Of a DNA stretch of 64,000 nucleotides, positions 44,358 to 51,735 are shown piece by piece. The stretch is from positions 1-64,000 of the forward strand of contig CAZCTO010000012.1 in NCBI GenBank assembly GCA_964501725.1. The letters are read 5' to 3'. The notes beneath the pieces were generated by a model. That model did not search any database and was not told the origin of the DNA. It saw nothing but the letters and a program-made list of their open reading frames with translations. Positions within the stretch are counted from its first letter, which is position 1, and each line of letters opens with the position of its first letter. Both the position numbers and the translations under genes were made by a program. The DNA is from CAZCTO01 sp964501725 (GTDB lineage Bacteria; Bacillota; Clostridia; Saccharofermentanales; Saccharofermentanaceae).

Positions 44358-45731
44358 ATGCTTTTGTATAAAGATAAGTACTTTTTTCCACGTCTTCTGG
44401 CGCTCGCCTTGCCGATTCTTCTTCAGAATTTCCTGTCCTCATCCCTCAACTTTATTGACGTCTTTATGGTCGGCAGTCTGGGTGAGACAGCGGTTGCCGG
44501 CGTCGGTGCCGCGAACCAGTTTTTCTTTGTATTCAACATGCTGAATTTCGGTCTGGCCAGCGGTTCCGCGATCTTTACCTCCCAGCACTGGGGCCAGAAA
44601 GATGTGAAAAGTATTCGCAGTGTAATGGGCTTCGGTCTGTTGCTCACCTTGGGTATCGCTGTGATCTTCATGATAACCACATTTATATCTCCGGACCGGG
44701 TCATCCGCCTGTTCTCTTCTGACGCGGATGTGGTCACTCTGGGTGCCGATTATCTGCGGATCATCGCCCTTACCTTTGTCATCACAGCGATCAGCATCTC
44801 TTTCAGTGTCGTTCTCCGAAGTGCTGAGAATGTCATATATCCGATGGCCGCCAGTTTTGCCGGTGTCATAACCAATACCTGCTTGAATTACGTTTTGATT
44901 TTCGGGAAACTGGGGTTTCCCAAGATGGGGGCTGTCGGCGCCGCAATTGCAACGTTGATCGCCCGAGTCATTGAAATGAGCATTATTGTCTCAATTACAT
45001 ACGCACGCAAGTTACCGGCCGCGGTGAAGATTGCCGATTTTTTCAGATTCACACGCGATCAAGCAAAATTTTATATTCAAAAAGCCCTCCCCGTTGTACT
45101 TCAATCCGTCGGTTGGTCTGCCGGTTTCAGTATGTTTTCAATCATTTACGGTCATATTGGCAAGGAATCGCTGGCCGCGTTCAGCGTCTCCGGCTCGATT
45201 GAACGTATTTGCCAGATCTTTTTTACCAGTCTCGGGGCATCCTGTTCCATCATGGTCGGGAATCGAATTGGTGCGGGGGAGGAAAAGGAAGCGAGAGGTT
45301 ACGCGAAGAACTTCCTTTTGATCAATCTAGGGGTCTCTCTTGTTCTTTCTGCGGCTCTCTTCTTCCTGCGAACACCGATTGTGGCCCTGTATGATGATCT
45401 TACGGATACCAGTCGTAAGTATATGCTCGGAATTCTTCTTGTCATGTCCCTGGTTATGTGGGCGAAGTCGACCAATATCATCTTCCACATGGGTATACTG
45501 AAGGCCGGCGGCGATACGGTATTCAGCATGATCGTCGATGTCGGCGGTGTCTGGTTGATCGGCGTTCCGATCGCTCTTTTTGCCGGATTTGTCCTCAAAC
45601 TTCCGGTAAACCTGATTGTCGCGTGCCTGACCATCGAAGAAATCACCAAGATGCTGGTTGCGTTCGCGCGTTATCGTTCCGGTCGTTGGCTGAACCGCTT
45701 GGTCGGGGCAAAGGCAGCAAAGGAGACCTGA
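44358..45731 (+). CDS. MATE family efflux transporter
   Basis: A 457-residue membrane protein with about 12 helices in two homologous bundles. The first helix LLALALPILLQNFLSSSLNFIDVFMVGSLG (seen in part) and LGETAVAGVGAANQFFFV are typical MATE signatures, as is ASGSAIFTSQHWGQ. It exports drugs or metabolites in exchange for sodium or protons. TAGGAG precedes the ATG. A condensation-type acyltransferase gene begins two bases after its stop, suggesting that the exported compound may be made or modified by that enzyme; this is inference. Confidence 0.93.
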   Translation: MLLYKDKYFFPRLLALALPILLQNFLSSSLNFIDVFMVGSLGETAVAGVGAANQFFFVFNMLNFGLASGSAIFTSQHWGQKDVKSIRSVMGFGLLLTLGIAVIFMITTFISPDRVIRLFSSDADVVTLGADYLRIIALTFVITAISISFSVVLRSAENVIYPMAASFAGVITNTCLNYVLIFGKLGFPKMGAVGAAIATLIARVIEMSIIVSITYARKLPAAVKIADFFRFTRDQAKFYIQKALPVVLQSVGWSAGFSMFSIIYGHIGKESLAAFSVSGSIERICQIFFTSLGASCSIMVGNRIGAGEEKEARGYAKNFLLINLGVSLVLSAALFFLRTPIVALYDDLTDTSRKYMLGILLVMSLVMWAKSTNIIFHMGILKAGGDTVFSMIVDVGGVWLIGVPIALFAGFVLKLPVNLIVACLTIEEITKMLVAFARYRSGRWLNRLVGAKAAKET

Positions 45732-45732
45732 G

Positions 45733-47028
45733 ATGAAAAGAGAAACGTCTTCCTATGAACGGGTTATGTTCCATTACAGCGGTAAAGGCCCGATGTATTT
45801 TGCCTTCCGCCTGAATATCCGCGGAAATCTAACACGCGAGCGTCTTCTCAAGGCGCTCGAAAAGGTGCGTCTCGAATTCCCCCTCACCGCCGTCCGTGTC
45901 GAAAAGCTTGCCGACAAGCGCCAGTTCATCACAACCGAAAATGTTCCCGAATATCCGCTTACCGAAATCGATCCGTTTACCGGTGATTGGCGCGACGAAC
46001 TTATTTCCCTTCTCCAGCAACGTTTTGAAAATGCGGTCGGACCGATGGTCCGTTTCAAGTTGCTTCGCAACGGCTCGGAAAACAGCCTGATCGTGGTTTT
46101 TCATCATGCGATCGGCGACGGTGTCGGCGCGGTTCTTTTTCTGGAGAGCATTCTCCGGCATCTGGGGGATCCTGAAAGACCGGCTTCCCTGCCGACAGAG
46201 GATACCTGGGCGCCCATGCTTCACAAAATCATTTCCGAAGAGAACATGAAGGTCATTGAGACATTTGATCCCCCGGTGTTTAAAGACAACAAGGATTATA
46301 CTCACTATGTGCCCAAAATTGTCCCTCCGGAACCGTTTCCGATCCCGCCGTTTGCCTTGCATACGGCCGCTTTTTCGGAAGAGGACACCTCTCGCATCAT
46401 CACAGCCGCCAAGCTTGCCGGGGTCACGGTGCACGCTTATCTCGGCGCTTTGATCCTCAAGTGTTTTGCCGCGGAATTCGGTCCCGGGGAAGGTTATACG
46501 CGCACCATCCAGTGCCCGATCAATTTCAGACCTCAGCTGATTCCCGGTGCGGATCGCATGTTCGGGCTCTTTAACGGCCTGATCTTCGCTGACTCCGACT
46601 GTTCAAACGGCCGCCCCGCGAAAGATATCGCCCGCGAGATCGGAAAATCGTTTCACGACGAAATTCAAAGCCTGCTGCCTCTTGCCGGCTATTACAATTT
46701 TATGAGTTACATACTCGATGGCATTGATGATCCCGAAGTCTATTACGACAGCCGTGAAAAAAGCGGCCCGGATAAGAAGTACGACTTCTCTTTTTCGAAC
46801 CTCGGCAAAGTTGATCTGGATCGCAATTACGGGGATTTCGAACTGACGGAAGCTTTCGGCCCGGTTTTCAGCGCGGTCCGCGGAGAAAAAGTTATCGGTG
46901 CGTTAACGATGCAGGGAAAACTCCATATGACGATGATTTACGACTCCGATTGCTTCAGTACGGAAACCGGTACCCGTCTGTGGTCGGCGATTAAAGAGCA
47001 GATTCTTGCTCTGCCCGCCGGCACCTGA
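45733..47028 (+). CDS. Condensation-domain / alcohol-acetyltransferase-like acyltransferase
   Basis: A 431-residue protein of the chloramphenicol-acetyltransferase-like fold. The catalytic motif HHxxxDG is present as HHAIGDG at 124-130, and the second hallmark region occurs as PINFRPQLIPG near residue 260. Stand-alone proteins like this transfer acyl groups to alcohols, amines or lipids; neither donor nor acceptor can be read from the sequence. The gene starts two bases after the MATE stop and GGAGACC lies just before the ATG, so the two are translationally linked. No carrier protein or NRPS genes are nearby. Confidence 0.78.
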   Translation: MKRETSSYERVMFHYSGKGPMYFAFRLNIRGNLTRERLLKALEKVRLEFPLTAVRVEKLADKRQFITTENVPEYPLTEIDPFTGDWRDELISLLQQRFENAVGPMVRFKLLRNGSENSLIVVFHHAIGDGVGAVLFLESILRHLGDPERPASLPTEDTWAPMLHKIISEENMKVIETFDPPVFKDNKDYTHYVPKIVPPEPFPIPPFALHTAAFSEEDTSRIITAAKLAGVTVHAYLGALILKCFAAEFGPGEGYTRTIQCPINFRPQLIPGADRMFGLFNGLIFADSDCSNGRPAKDIAREIGKSFHDEIQSLLPLAGYYNFMSYILDGIDDPEVYYDSREKSGPDKKYDFSFSNLGKVDLDRNYGDFELTEAFGPVFSAVRGEKVIGALTMQGKLHMTMIYDSDCFSTETGTRLWSAIKEQILALPAGT

Positions 47029-47040
47029 TCAACTCTTCAA

Positions 47041-47646
47041 TCACTCCGCGCGAATTTCTTCCCCGGGGCGCATGATCAATCTTCCGGGAGGCGAAAAACG
47101 CGCGGCTTTTTCATCACTGAATAATTGTCCCGTTTCCCCGTGAAAAGGCATGATATGAACGGGCGTCGAATGCCTCGCGTCCACGATTTTCGCGCAGGTC
47201 TCCGCCTCCCTCACATCCATATTGTATACGCCGTCCGCGGAGTAAAAAGCGTAGTCGATTTTTCTTTTCGCAAGGTCGGCCATCTCCGGAATTTTCGAGG
47301 TATCCCCCGAAAAATAACACAGAATCCCGTCTGCAGAAACCAGATATCCGACGCACTCATCCCGGTTATGATTCCGGTTATATGCGGGAACGGCCTCGAT
47401 CACCAGATCTTTAACCGTGAAAGAACGGTACTTTCCTCCGGACAGCGCTTCACGGTTCTGAATGACAACGCAGTTCGGGGCGCGCGCCGGCTTAGTGATT
47501 TGGTTGTGATCCCCGTGCTGATGGGTCACAAGGATCAGATCCGCGGGAACGTCATACCCTTTTCCCGCACAGGGATCCAGATAAACCACGGTATTGCTGT
47601 CTGTTGTGATGCGAAAACTGCCATGTCCTTGATATAAAATTTTCAT
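47041..47646 (-). CDS. MBL-fold metal-dependent hydrolase
   Basis: A 201-residue metallo-beta-lactamase-fold protein of the UlaG/YtkL-like short type. The metal-binding signature is THQHGDHN; other ligands lie in YFSGDTSKIPE (Asp) and TPVHIMPFHGE (His). Substrate unknown. AAGGAGGACCC precedes the ATG. It lies 70 bp after the Fic gene on the same strand and may be cotranscribed. Confidence 0.88.
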   Translation of the reverse strand: MKILYQGHGSFRITTDSNTVVYLDPCAGKGYDVPADLILVTHQHGDHNQITKPARAPNCVVIQNREALSGGKYRSFTVKDLVIEAVPAYNRNHNRDECVGYLVSADGILCYFSGDTSKIPEMADLAKRKIDYAFYSADGVYNMDVREAETCAKIVDARHSTPVHIMPFHGETGQLFSDEKAARFSPPGRLIMRPGEEIRAE

Positions 47647-47716
47647 AGGGTCCTCCTTGAAGGGTGACTGCTATTCCTTTGTCACCCGGCACTTGAAAAT
47701 GTGAGGATTCTCATAA

Positions 47717-48775
47717 TTATTCTTTTTCCCTATTCCAAGTATACGTCGTATATCGACCTCCGCCGTGCTTTATGATGTCACTCCTTTTCAAAAGCTCGTT
47801 TAACGCACGTTGAACGGTAACCTGGCTGATATCCGGGCACTTTTCCATAATTTCTGTTTTTGTAATTTCGCCGAGGGTTCCCTTAATTATTTCCCGGACG
47901 CGTTCCGGCTTGGTTAGTTCACCCGTTGTCAAATATTGCACCCGGGAACAGAAATCCCTGTAAGCCGCGACAATCACCCCGAGCATATACCGAACGAACG
48001 GAAGGTAGTCATTCTTCTCTTCGTGCCAGCCTTGAGAGCTATCTTGAAGGGTCTCATAATATGTTTCTTTGGACGATTCAATCAATTTTTCAATGCTGAC
48101 GTATTTTCCGACGATATATCCCGAACGATAAAGAAGCAAAAGAGTTAGAAGTCGACTCATTCTGCCGTTCCCGTCGCTGAACGGGTGAATGCAAAGAAAA
48201 TCCAGAATGAAAATCGGAATCAGCAGTAGTGGATCGTATTCATTCAATTTGCTAATGTCGCTGAGCGCTGTACAAAGCTTTTCCATCGCATCCGGTGTCT
48301 CCCATGCGGGTACCGGTTGAAATCGAACAAACAAATGGCCTTGCGCATCGATTTCCTCGATAACATTATCTGAACTTTTATAGGCTCCGCCGATGCTTTT
48401 TCCGCTGAATTTATAGAGATCCCGATGAAGTTGCAGAATAATCGGAGGCTTCGGAGGAATATGGTCATGGTTCTCGTGAATCGTAGCAAGAACGTCCCGG
48501 TAACCGGCAATCTCTTCCTCGTTTCTGCTTCCGGGTGTGATTCTGTCGCGAATAATTCTCTTAAGCCGATCCTCCGAGGTAAATATACCCTCAATTCTGT
48601 TGGATGCTTCCGTACTCTGTATTTTTGCAATGTCCAGCAGGTGTGTCAGTTTGTCACTCTTTGACTCAATGAAAAGGTTCTGTTCTCCTTTGTATTCGTG
48701 AATTTGCGTTAACAACGCAACAATTTCGGGGGTGAGCAACTCCGTGACTATTTTTTTGTATTGAAACTGTCGCAT
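47717..48775 (-). CDS. Fic-domain protein (AMPylase family) with C-terminal winged helix
   Basis: About 352 residues. The active-site motif HPFSDGNGR is complete (catalytic His, anion-binding loop, Arg), so AMP or a related nucleotide group can be transferred to a protein target. The inhibitory helix is also visible near the N-terminus as SNRIEG within TEASNRIEG, the (S/T)xxxE(G/N) motif that keeps the enzyme off. The last 70 residues look like a winged helix (TLGEITKTEIMEKCPDISQV), as in Fic proteins that regulate their own transcription. The start is uncertain: MRQFQYKK at 48775 resembles homologues, but another ATG at 48805 is in frame and neither has a good ribosome site. The upstream region is full of TTTGATCA repeats. 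Confidence 0.88.
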   Translation of the reverse strand: MRQFQYKKIVTELLTPEIVALLTQIHEYKGEQNLFIESKSDKLTHLLDIAKIQSTEASNRIEGIFTSEDRLKRIIRDRITPGSRNEEEIAGYRDVLATIHENHDHIPPKPPIILQLHRDLYKFSGKSIGGAYKSSDNVIEEIDAQGHLFVRFQPVPAWETPDAMEKLCTALSDISKLNEYDPLLLIPIFILDFLCIHPFSDGNGRMSRLLTLLLLYRSGYIVGKYVSIEKLIESSKETYYETLQDSSQGWHEEKNDYLPFVRYMLGVIVAAYRDFCSRVQYLTTGELTKPERVREIIKGTLGEITKTEIMEKCPDISQVTVQRALNELLKRSDIIKHGGGRYTTYTWNREKE

Positions 48776-48793
48776 CTTGATCACCCAACCGTT

Positions 48794-48909
48794 CAATTTG
48801 ATCATTTTCAGCTATTTGATGTAATTGAAGAATACCTCCAATTTGATCACAAGTCAAGCTCAATTTGATCATTTGCTATAATTTGATCAAGTTGAACGAT
48901 GGTTTGATC
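48794..48909. promoter_or_regulatory. Cluster of TTTGATCA repeats upstream of the fic gene (operator candidate)
   Basis: ATTTGATCA occurs at 48796, 48841, 48863 and 48881, with a variant GTTTGATCT at 48902. Three of the copies extend to CAATTTGATCA. The last four are spaced 22, 18 and 21 bp apart, close to two helical turns. TGATCA is itself palindromic. They cover the space between the fic gene and the divergent nitroreductase gene, as expected of a cooperative operator, perhaps for the winged helix of the Fic protein. Confidence 0.6.
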
Positions 48910-48944
48910 TAGCAGCGCAAACCGATCGCGCAAGCCAAGAACAA

Positions 48945-48973
48945 TTGTTTGTTTCCGGGGTATTTGCTATAAT
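48945..48973 (+). promoter_or_regulatory. Candidate promoter of the nitroreductase gene
   Basis: TTGTTT (48945-48950), 17-bp spacer, perfect TATAAT (48968-48973). TGATCA follows directly (48973-48978), a possible sixth site of the repeat cluster. Confidence 0.55.
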
Positions 48974-49044
48974 GATCACATTGCCGGGGATATCTCATGC
49001 CTTCGGCGTTTTCGAAAACAGGACGCCCTTTTAAGGAGGCCCCT

Positions 49045-49671
49045 ATGGATTTTTACGATGCGGTCAACTCAAGACGAACCATTCGCGACTTCAGCGACGT
49101 TTCCATCGACGATGAGACGGTTGAGCGAATTATCTCGGCTGCCATGAAGGCGCCGTCCAATGACCATATGCGGGATTGGCATTTCATCGTGATCAAGGAT
49201 AAGGACATTGTTTTGAAGCTGATTGACCGGATTCCGAAGACCATGTCGGAAAAGAAAGTCAGTGCCATACTGAAAGCCTGGGAGCTCAAGGACACCTGCC
49301 AGCAGAATGTGTATAAGGATGCCATCCCGAAGCAATACCGGATGCTCGCGGAAGCATCCTGCGTCGTGATCCCGCTTTTCAAGCAGAAAGTCGATCTGAT
49401 GCACCCGAAGAATCTTTCACACCTGAACGGCTTCGCCTCCATATGGTGCAGTATCGAAAACATGCTCCTTGCCGCTACCGCTGAGGGATATGCGGCCACC
49501 CTTCGCATTCCTCTGGGCAATGAAGGGGAATGGACACGAACCGTCCTCAACTATCCGGAAGACTACCTGATGCCGTGCTTTATCGCGATCGGCAAACCCA
49601 AGTCGGACGCTGTCTTCCTTACTCAAATAGAGCATCCGTTGGATCAGGTCATTCATAAGAATGGGTGGTAG
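49045..49671 (+). CDS. Nitroreductase family flavoprotein
   Basis: A 208-residue FMN-dependent oxidoreductase. AVNSRRTIRDF is the family start with the FMN-phosphate Arg/Ser; MKAPSNDHMRDWHFIVI and AATAEGYAATLRIPLG follow in the normal order. It reduces nitro compounds, quinones or enones with NAD(P)H; substrate unknown. The ATG at 49045 is decided by AAGGAGGCCCC. Divergent from the fic gene. Confidence 0.9.
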   Translation: MDFYDAVNSRRTIRDFSDVSIDDETVERIISAAMKAPSNDHMRDWHFIVIKDKDIVLKLIDRIPKTMSEKKVSAILKAWELKDTCQQNVYKDAIPKQYRMLAEASCVVIPLFKQKVDLMHPKNLSHLNGFASIWCSIENMLLAATAEGYAATLRIPLGNEGEWTRTVLNYPEDYLMPCFIAIGKPKSDAVFLTQIEHPLDQVIHKNGW

Positions 49672-49891
49672 ACCCTGCGTCAAGGCTTGCGAATATTCAT
49701 TTATTGAATATCCCGCCGACTGGAAGCGTTATGGACGGGCGGCAGGGCGGATCAGGAATGCCCTGATGTTGGAATATGAAAAACCGGATTTGGTAATTGC
49801 ATTTCACGAGGATTTGTCTACTTCTAGAGGTACTCTGGATATGCTCAAACGAGCTAAATTAGCTGGAATTGCTAGTCGGGTAGTAGCTTAA
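49661..49891 (+). pseudogene. C-terminal fragment of a DUF2493 (SLOG-type nucleotide-binding) protein
   Basis: The open frame of 76 codons overlaps the nitroreductase end by 11 bp. Its product contains YPADWKRYGRAAGRIRNALM and KPDLVIAFHEDLSTSRGTL followed by AKLAGI, which is the second half of the DUF2493 fold (GRAAGxxRN, then DxxxAF and GT). The N-terminal half, with its glycine-rich first loop, is missing, there is no ribosome site, and the usual GG before GT is altered. Best read as a decayed remnant captured after the nitroreductase gene. Confidence 0.6.
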
Positions 49892-49969
49892 AAAAGAAAT
49901 TTTAGTAAATTTGTAATTTATTCACGAATTATAAAATTCTCCAACTATCTTCAATTTCTATTCAAATGT

Positions 49970-50010
49970 AAAAACCTACAGGGCTTTAATGTGACCCCAT
50001 AGGTCTTTTT
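49970..50010. terminator. Bidirectional terminator
   Basis: ACCTA/TAGGT and GGG/CCC arms (49974-49983, 49996-50004) with a small internal bulge, T-run TTTTT on the plus strand at 50006-50010 and AAAAA at 49970-49974 for the minus strand. It lies between the DUF2493 remnant and the converging acetyltransferase gene. Confidence 0.75.
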
Positions 50011-50038
50011 ACGTATTAAACTATTTGGTTATAGTTCA

Positions 50039-50905
50039 TTACTCATAGATCATTTCAATCAAATTATAGAAAAGAGAATATCCGCACGACAGATACAGCT
50101 TCATGGCCCGCAAATTAGTTCCCTTCACGGATAGCGTCGCTGTTTTCATGCCGCGTTTTTTTAATTCATCAAATGCGGTGGCAATTAACTCTCTTGCTAT
50201 ATTTTTACGCCTAAAAGCCTCTGACACAAATATATTATCTGTTGCTGCGCGTTCATCTGTCAGATTCCATACGGATATGGCACCAACAACTTCCGAATTG
50301 CATTTTGCAACAAAACATTTGAAACTGGGGTTTCCGCTCTTAAATAGAACATCTGCCAAGCTTTCCGGATTACCGCTTGCTAAATAGTCTGCATTGATGT
50401 ATTTGCAAATCCACTCTTCTGTGAGAGGAAGTTCTTGAATTTCCACATCGTCAGGTATTTGAAAGTGCTCGGTTTTTTTGTTCAGATCATATTTCATCAC
50501 TGGAATGACAGAGTGCAGGCTAAATCCTTTTTCGAGGAAAAGCTGCATATCCTCAATTTCCTCTGTTTCACAGCATATCCGTAAGCACAGTTTCTTTTCG
50601 GGGAAATTATCCCTAATGCTGTGGTACTTCCTTATTAGTCCGTCTACCAGCAGGCCCTCAATAATCATATCTCCTGTATGCGCTTCATCCAGGTATGTTG
50701 AAAATTCAATCTTATTGCTGTCTATGGTTTGCTTCTCCCGGCTGAATGTCAAATAGCCGACACCGATCACATCGTTCTTTTCATCCACCACACATAGAAT
50801 ATTTTCCGGTGCAACATCCCGATGATATTTTATGCATATAGCACAAAAGGAATTGATCCTCTCGATAAAATTCAAGTCATCTGCACAATAGTCTCTCAAC
50901 TTCAT
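50039..50905 (-). CDS. GNAT family N-acetyltransferase
   Basis: A 288-residue protein whose C-terminal 140 residues form a GNAT domain; the acetyl-CoA loop is seen in VSEAFRRKNIARELI (RRxxxA variant of RxxGxG/A), and the closing strand/helix TNLRAMKLYLSCGYSLFYN is characteristic. The N-terminal half may be a second, degenerate GNAT domain. Acetyl acceptor unknown. Higher AT than the neighbouring exporter genes, as in the adjacent decayed genes, which suggests that 49.7-51.6 kb is acquired DNA. Confidence 0.85.
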   Translation of the reverse strand: MKLRDYCADDLNFIERINSFCAICIKYHRDVAPENILCVVDEKNDVIGVGYLTFSREKQTIDSNKIEFSTYLDEAHTGDMIIEGLLVDGLIRKYHSIRDNFPEKKLCLRICCETEEIEDMQLFLEKGFSLHSVIPVMKYDLNKKTEHFQIPDDVEIQELPLTEEWICKYINADYLASGNPESLADVLFKSGNPSFKCFVAKCNSEVVGAISVWNLTDERAATDNIFVSEAFRRKNIARELIATAFDELKKRGMKTATLSVKGTNLRAMKLYLSCGYSLFYNLIEMIYE

Positions 50906-50924
50906 GATAATTCCCCATTACCTC

Positions 50925-51569
50925 TCATAATAAGTTGCCTAGTTTCTTCATGTTTTTGGGTCTGGACCTATGTTTGCTTGTCGGTTCATACTCCTGCCAA
51001 TAGATTCTTTTTTCATTGTACTGTGTCCTGGGTTCCTTTCATTCGGCAGGGTAACCAAAGTATACTACACTCATCGGTATTATATATTCAGGAAAATTTA
51101 GTACTTTGGAGACAGGCTTACATTTACTTAGGATAGGATATAGCCCAATCCACACCGAGCCTAATCCTAACTCAACAGCTGCAATCAACATATTTTCAAT
51201 TGCTGCACTGCAATCTTGCGTCCATATTTCCTTATCTTTATTTGAAAAAGCTAATTTCATATTTCCGCAAACAACTTTAAATTCCCAGGGCGGCTTTTTT
51301 GCTGCTGTGGGAGCAGCCATCGCTACTTTTAGCAAAAGGATCAGTTTTTCTTTTTCTACATCCTTATCAAGGTAATTCCGAATACTTCTTCTTTTGAAGA
51401 TGGTGTTTACAATATGGTTTGTCATAATTTCCATACTATACTCATAGGCAATGATCGCCTTTTCCATATCGCTTTTGGCCGCGCCAAACAATTCCTGTGC
51501 CTTCTCCCGGATAACCGGCGAAGAAAAATCAAGGTGCTCGCTTTCCTGCAGGAATTTTTCGTGCGTCAT
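50925..51569 (-). pseudogene. Decayed transglutaminase-nitroreductase chimera with an internal stop
   Basis: Residues 1-45 (HLDFSSPVIREKAQELFG and following) look like the N-terminal part of a transglutaminase-like protein. From about residue 49 (MTNHIVNTIFKRRSIRNYL) the frame becomes a nitroreductase, but the segment after PPWEF jumps straight to VVCGNMKL, lacking about 30 residues found in relatives. A TGA at 51041-51039 stops the frame after GYPAE, yet the next codons continue the family C-terminus in the same frame (KEPRTQYNEKRIYWQEYEP) to another TGA at 50927-50925. So: a fusion, an internal in-frame deletion and a nonsense codon. Start at 51569 follows AGGAGGAAC. Confidence 0.72.
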
Positions 51570-51735
51570 TTTGTTCCTCCTTCGGAACCGGGAATATTTT
51601 TAAAGCCCTTCTTCTTATATTGTTTTTTCACTTCCTCCGGTTTTTTTCGCAAAAAAGACTCGCTCATTTGCGGATTTTTCCGTTACTATAGAAAAAGAAA
51701 GCTTCTCCAAACAAAAACGCAAAGTTGGCAGAGAA

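Noticed and set aside
48666..48872. 68-codon frame overlapping the fic start
   Set aside because: Its recurring residues come from the TTTGATCA repeats; it overlaps the fic gene in another frame.
51039..51041. TGA read as an amino acid (recoding or selenocysteine)
   Set aside because: TGA is used as a normal stop throughout the window and the gene also has a fusion and internal deletion, so a nonsense mutation in a decaying gene is simpler.
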